A program made the position numbers and the translations under genes. 7,835 nt of DNA from Nitrospirota bacterium (GTDB lineage Bacteria > Nitrospirota > Nitrospiria > Nitrospirales > UBA8639). This document shows positions 6,067 to 7,835 of the stretch, piece after piece. Every line of letters begins with the position of its first letter. Positions within the stretch are counted from its first letter, which is position 1. The stretch spans positions 1-7,835 of the forward strand of contig QIDY01000128.1 in assembly GCA_003228495.1 (NCBI GenBank). Direction: 5' to 3'. The notes beneath the pieces were generated by a model. That model was given only the letters and a program-made list of their open reading frames with translations, had not been told where the DNA came from and made no database searches.

Positions 6067-7432
6067 CCGCATTCCCGTGCCAGAGCTTTTCCCCCTTTTG
6101 CTGACTGTTTCGGAGCTTACGAGACATATTCGTTCGAATTTGGAACAGCAATTTCCCTCAGTTTGGGTGGAAGGGGAAATCTCCAATCTTCGTTGTCCTT
6201 CCTCCGGGCACCAATATTTTACGTTGAAGGATCAGGCCAGCCAGGTTCGAGCGGTGTTGTTTCGCCGGCAAGCTGATCGGTTGAAATTTGCTCTGCAAGA
6301 TGGTCTGGAGGTCTTGGTCTTTGGGCGCCTGTCGGTCTATGAACCTCGGGGAGACTACCAATTATTGTTAGAAGCGGTGGAGCCCAAAGGGATTGGTGAG
6401 TTGCAATTGGCTTTTATGCAACTCAAAGCAAAGCTGGAAGTCAACGGGGTTTTTCATGAATCTCGGAAGCGACCATTGCCGGCGTTTCCTGATCGTATAG
6501 GAGTGGTGACATCACCTATTGGCGCAGCTATTCATGATCTGTTGACAATTTTGCATCGCCGTTGGCCGCTTGCGAAGATCGTCATTGCTCCTGTAGCCGT
6601 CCAAGGTGAGGAGGCTGCCGGTCAAATTGCTCGAGCCATTGAAATGTTCAATCAGTTGAGTTCTCAGGTTGGAAGCGTCGATGTGTTGATTGTGGGACGT
6701 GGAGGAGGATCGTTGGAAGATTTATGGGCTTTCAATGAGGAGCGAGTGGTGTTGGCTATTGCCGCGTCTCGGATTCCTATCATCTCGGCGGTTGGGCATG
6801 AAACCGATGTCACGCTGGCCGATTTGACGGCTGATTGCCGCGCTCCAACTCCTTCAGCTGCGGCGGAATTGGTCACTCCAGATTGCATGGTCGTGAAAGA
6901 ACAGGTGTGCGCTCATCGAACGCGATTGGAACGGTCTTTCAAGAACGTAATCGCCGTTTTGACTGTCCAGGTTCAGGAAGTGAGTCGACGATTGCCTGAG
7001 CCTCGACTCATTATCGGGCACTTTGTTCAACGGGTAGATGAGTTGGAGCGGCAGGTGTATCAAAAAATAAAACACTGGTGTCGCAATATTCAGCTCCAGT
7101 TATTACAACACCAGTCGACGATTTGGGAAGCCAATCCTCTTTCGACCGTCCGTAGAAAGCAGGGACGGGTGACTGAGCTCAATAGGCATTTGGTTCGGGG
7201 TATGCAGAACTCAGTTCTTCTAAGATGTCATCAAACAAAATTAGCGATCTCTCAGCTGCATCAATTGAGTCCCCTGGCAGTTTTGGCGAGAGGGTATAGT
7301 ATTGTGAAAGGTGTTCGTGATGGAAAAGTCCTCAAAAATTCAACAGATACAGAGGTGGGCGCAGAAGTACATGCGACATTGTCTGGCGGTGAATTAGTTT
7401 GCAGGGTACAGCAAATCCATCCACCGAAATGA
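6059..7432 (+). CDS. xseA: exodeoxyribonuclease VII large subunit
   Basis: XseA is the catalytic subunit of exonuclease VII, which degrades single-stranded DNA from both ends into short oligonucleotides during repair. The product is 457 residues, close to the E. coli length. The N-terminal OB fold is seen in VWVEGEISNLR, SGHQYFTLKD and YEPRGDYQ. The catalytic core follows with GAAIHDLL (Asp160), VQGEEAAGQIARAI, VGRGGGSLEDLW (Arg214), VGHETDV (His247, Asp250) and DCRAPTPSAAAELV. A coiled-coil region for XseB binding comes next, then the C-terminal SPLAVLARGYSIV segment. The TTG at 6059 overlaps the ymdB stop by eight bases. A GTG at 6077 is the alternative, giving a product six residues shorter. 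Neither has a clear ribosome site, so translational coupling to ymdB is likely. Confidence 0.96.
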   Translation: MNSRIPVPELFPLLLTVSELTRHIRSNLEQQFPSVWVEGEISNLRCPSSGHQYFTLKDQASQVRAVLFRRQADRLKFALQDGLEVLVFGRLSVYEPRGDYQLLLEAVEPKGIGELQLAFMQLKAKLEVNGVFHESRKRPLPAFPDRIGVVTSPIGAAIHDLLTILHRRWPLAKIVIAPVAVQGEEAAGQIARAIEMFNQLSSQVGSVDVLIVGRGGGSLEDLWAFNEERVVLAIAASRIPIISAVGHETDVTLADLTADCRAPTPSAAAELVTPDCMVVKEQVCAHRTRLERSFKNVIAVLTVQVQEVSRRLPEPRLIIGHFVQRVDELERQVYQKIKHWCRNIQLQLLQHQSTIWEANPLSTVRRKQGRVTELNRHLVRGMQNSVLLRCHQTKLAISQLHQLSPLAVLARGYSIVKGVRDGKVLKNSTDTEVGAEVHATLSGGELVCRVQQIHPPK

Positions 7433-7442
7433 AGAAGTGCTT

Positions 7443-7470
7443 TTGATTCAGCGTGGGGGAAGGTTATAAT
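7443..7470 (+). promoter_or_regulatory. sigma-70 promoter directly before xseB
   Basis: TTGATT (7443-7448), a 16-bp spacer and a perfect TATAAT (7465-7470) lie in the 67-bp gap after xseA. Transcription would begin near 7477, giving a leader of about 23 nt. The ribosome site GGAG (7491-7494) is placed five bases before the ATG. This allows the small subunit to be made in excess of XseA. Confidence 0.72.
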
Positions 7471-7499
7471 ACCCTATATCTTAAGAGTACGGAGAGAAA

Positions 7500-7745
7500 A
7501 TGGCGGCGATAAAATTTGAAAAAGCATTGACTCGCTTAGAGACCATCGTGACGGAATTAGAAGCCGGCGAGCTTTCTCTAGATGAATCCTTGAGGATATT
7601 CGAAGAAGGCGTCAAACTGTCCAAGACGTGTTTGAAAATGTTGGATGATGCCGAACGTAAAGTGGAAATTCTTGTACAAGATAAGGATGGACGAAAACGT
7701 ATTCAGGCGTTTTCGCTGGAGGAACCCAATTCAACTGAGTCCTAA
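7500..7745 (+). CDS. xseB: exodeoxyribonuclease VII small subunit
   Basis: This 81-residue helical protein matches the XseB family in length and sequence. FEKALTRLETIVTELEAGELSLDESL forms the first helix and conserved turn, followed by FEEGVKLSKTCLKMLDDAERKVEIL. XseB subunits coat the coiled-coil region of XseA, and several copies assemble per catalytic chain in the active enzyme. The start ATG at 7500 has the ribosome site GGAG (7491-7494) and a strong promoter just upstream, while xseA ends 67 bp before, so both read-through and independent transcription are possible. The polar tail (EEPNSTES) is variable in the family. The protein is complete. Confidence 0.96.
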   Translation: MAAIKFEKALTRLETIVTELEAGELSLDESLRIFEEGVKLSKTCLKMLDDAERKVEILVQDKDGRKRIQAFSLEEPNSTES

Positions 7746-7835
7746 GGGCCTGTTCATCAATAACTTTGACATCTCGCATCCAATCTTTGGGCCATCTTTG
7801 AACGGATCTCAATCGAACAAACCTCAACAGAGCCA
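7746..7835. other. noncoding end of window, possible edge of a repeat or insertion sequence
   Basis: The last 90 bases contain no plausible gene start and no terminator with a T-run. GGGCCTGTTCATCAATAAC begins at 7747, only two bases after the xseB stop. It resembles the terminal-repeat style of some insertion sequences, and the frame read from the opposite strand stays open towards the window edge. With only one end visible and no partner repeat, this is a guess. It could equally be the leader of the next gene. Confidence 0.22.

Overview
The window is a stretch of bacterial chromosome carrying seven genes, all on the + strand, in the order slt - zapB-like - zapA - (about 720 bp without a secure gene) - rny - ymdB - xseA - xseB. 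All seven are housekeeping genes. G+C content is moderate (about half by eye). The gene order and the style of the protein sequences suggest Nitrospirota, possibly a lower-G+C Nitrospira relative. That assignment comes from memory of gene order, not from a search, and is only moderately secure.

Layout. Bases 1-138 hold a compact, hairpin-rich sequence that looks like a dispersed repeat with a terminator-like end. It is followed by slt (139-2391), a periplasmic lytic transglycosylase with a signal peptide, helical repeats and a C-terminal SLT domain. A near-consensus sigma-70 promoter (TTGACA, 17 bp, TATAGT) overlaps the slt stop codon. It precedes two small division genes: a coiled-coil ZapB-like protein (2439-2675) and ZapA (2686-2982). 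The interval 2983-3706 is the least understood part. It contains several inverted repeats, one with perfect 10-bp arms, plus a doubtful 106-codon ORF, a pyrimidine-rich tract, and an 8-10 bp dyad just before rny. In several bacterial groups 6S RNA lies directly after zapA, so this is where a structured RNA would be looked for, but I could not fold a convincing 6S RNA by eye.

From 3707 the genes are tightly packed: rny (RNase Y), ymdB (its usual phosphodiesterase neighbour, 17 bp downstream), xseA (overlapping the ymdB stop by 8 bases) and xseB (67 bp downstream, with its own excellent promoter TTGATT, 16 bp, TATAAT). The final 90 bases are noncoding and may be the edge of a repeat or insertion sequence.

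Functionally, slt remodels peptidoglycan and zapA/zapB support the FtsZ ring. RNase Y starts mRNA decay at the membrane, YmdB is a signalling-type phosphodiesterase, and XseA/XseB form exonuclease VII. I see no phage, CRISPR, toxin-antitoxin or defence genes. I did not find a demonstrably new system. The best candidates for something undescribed are the zapA-rny interval and the repeat-like sequences at the two ends.
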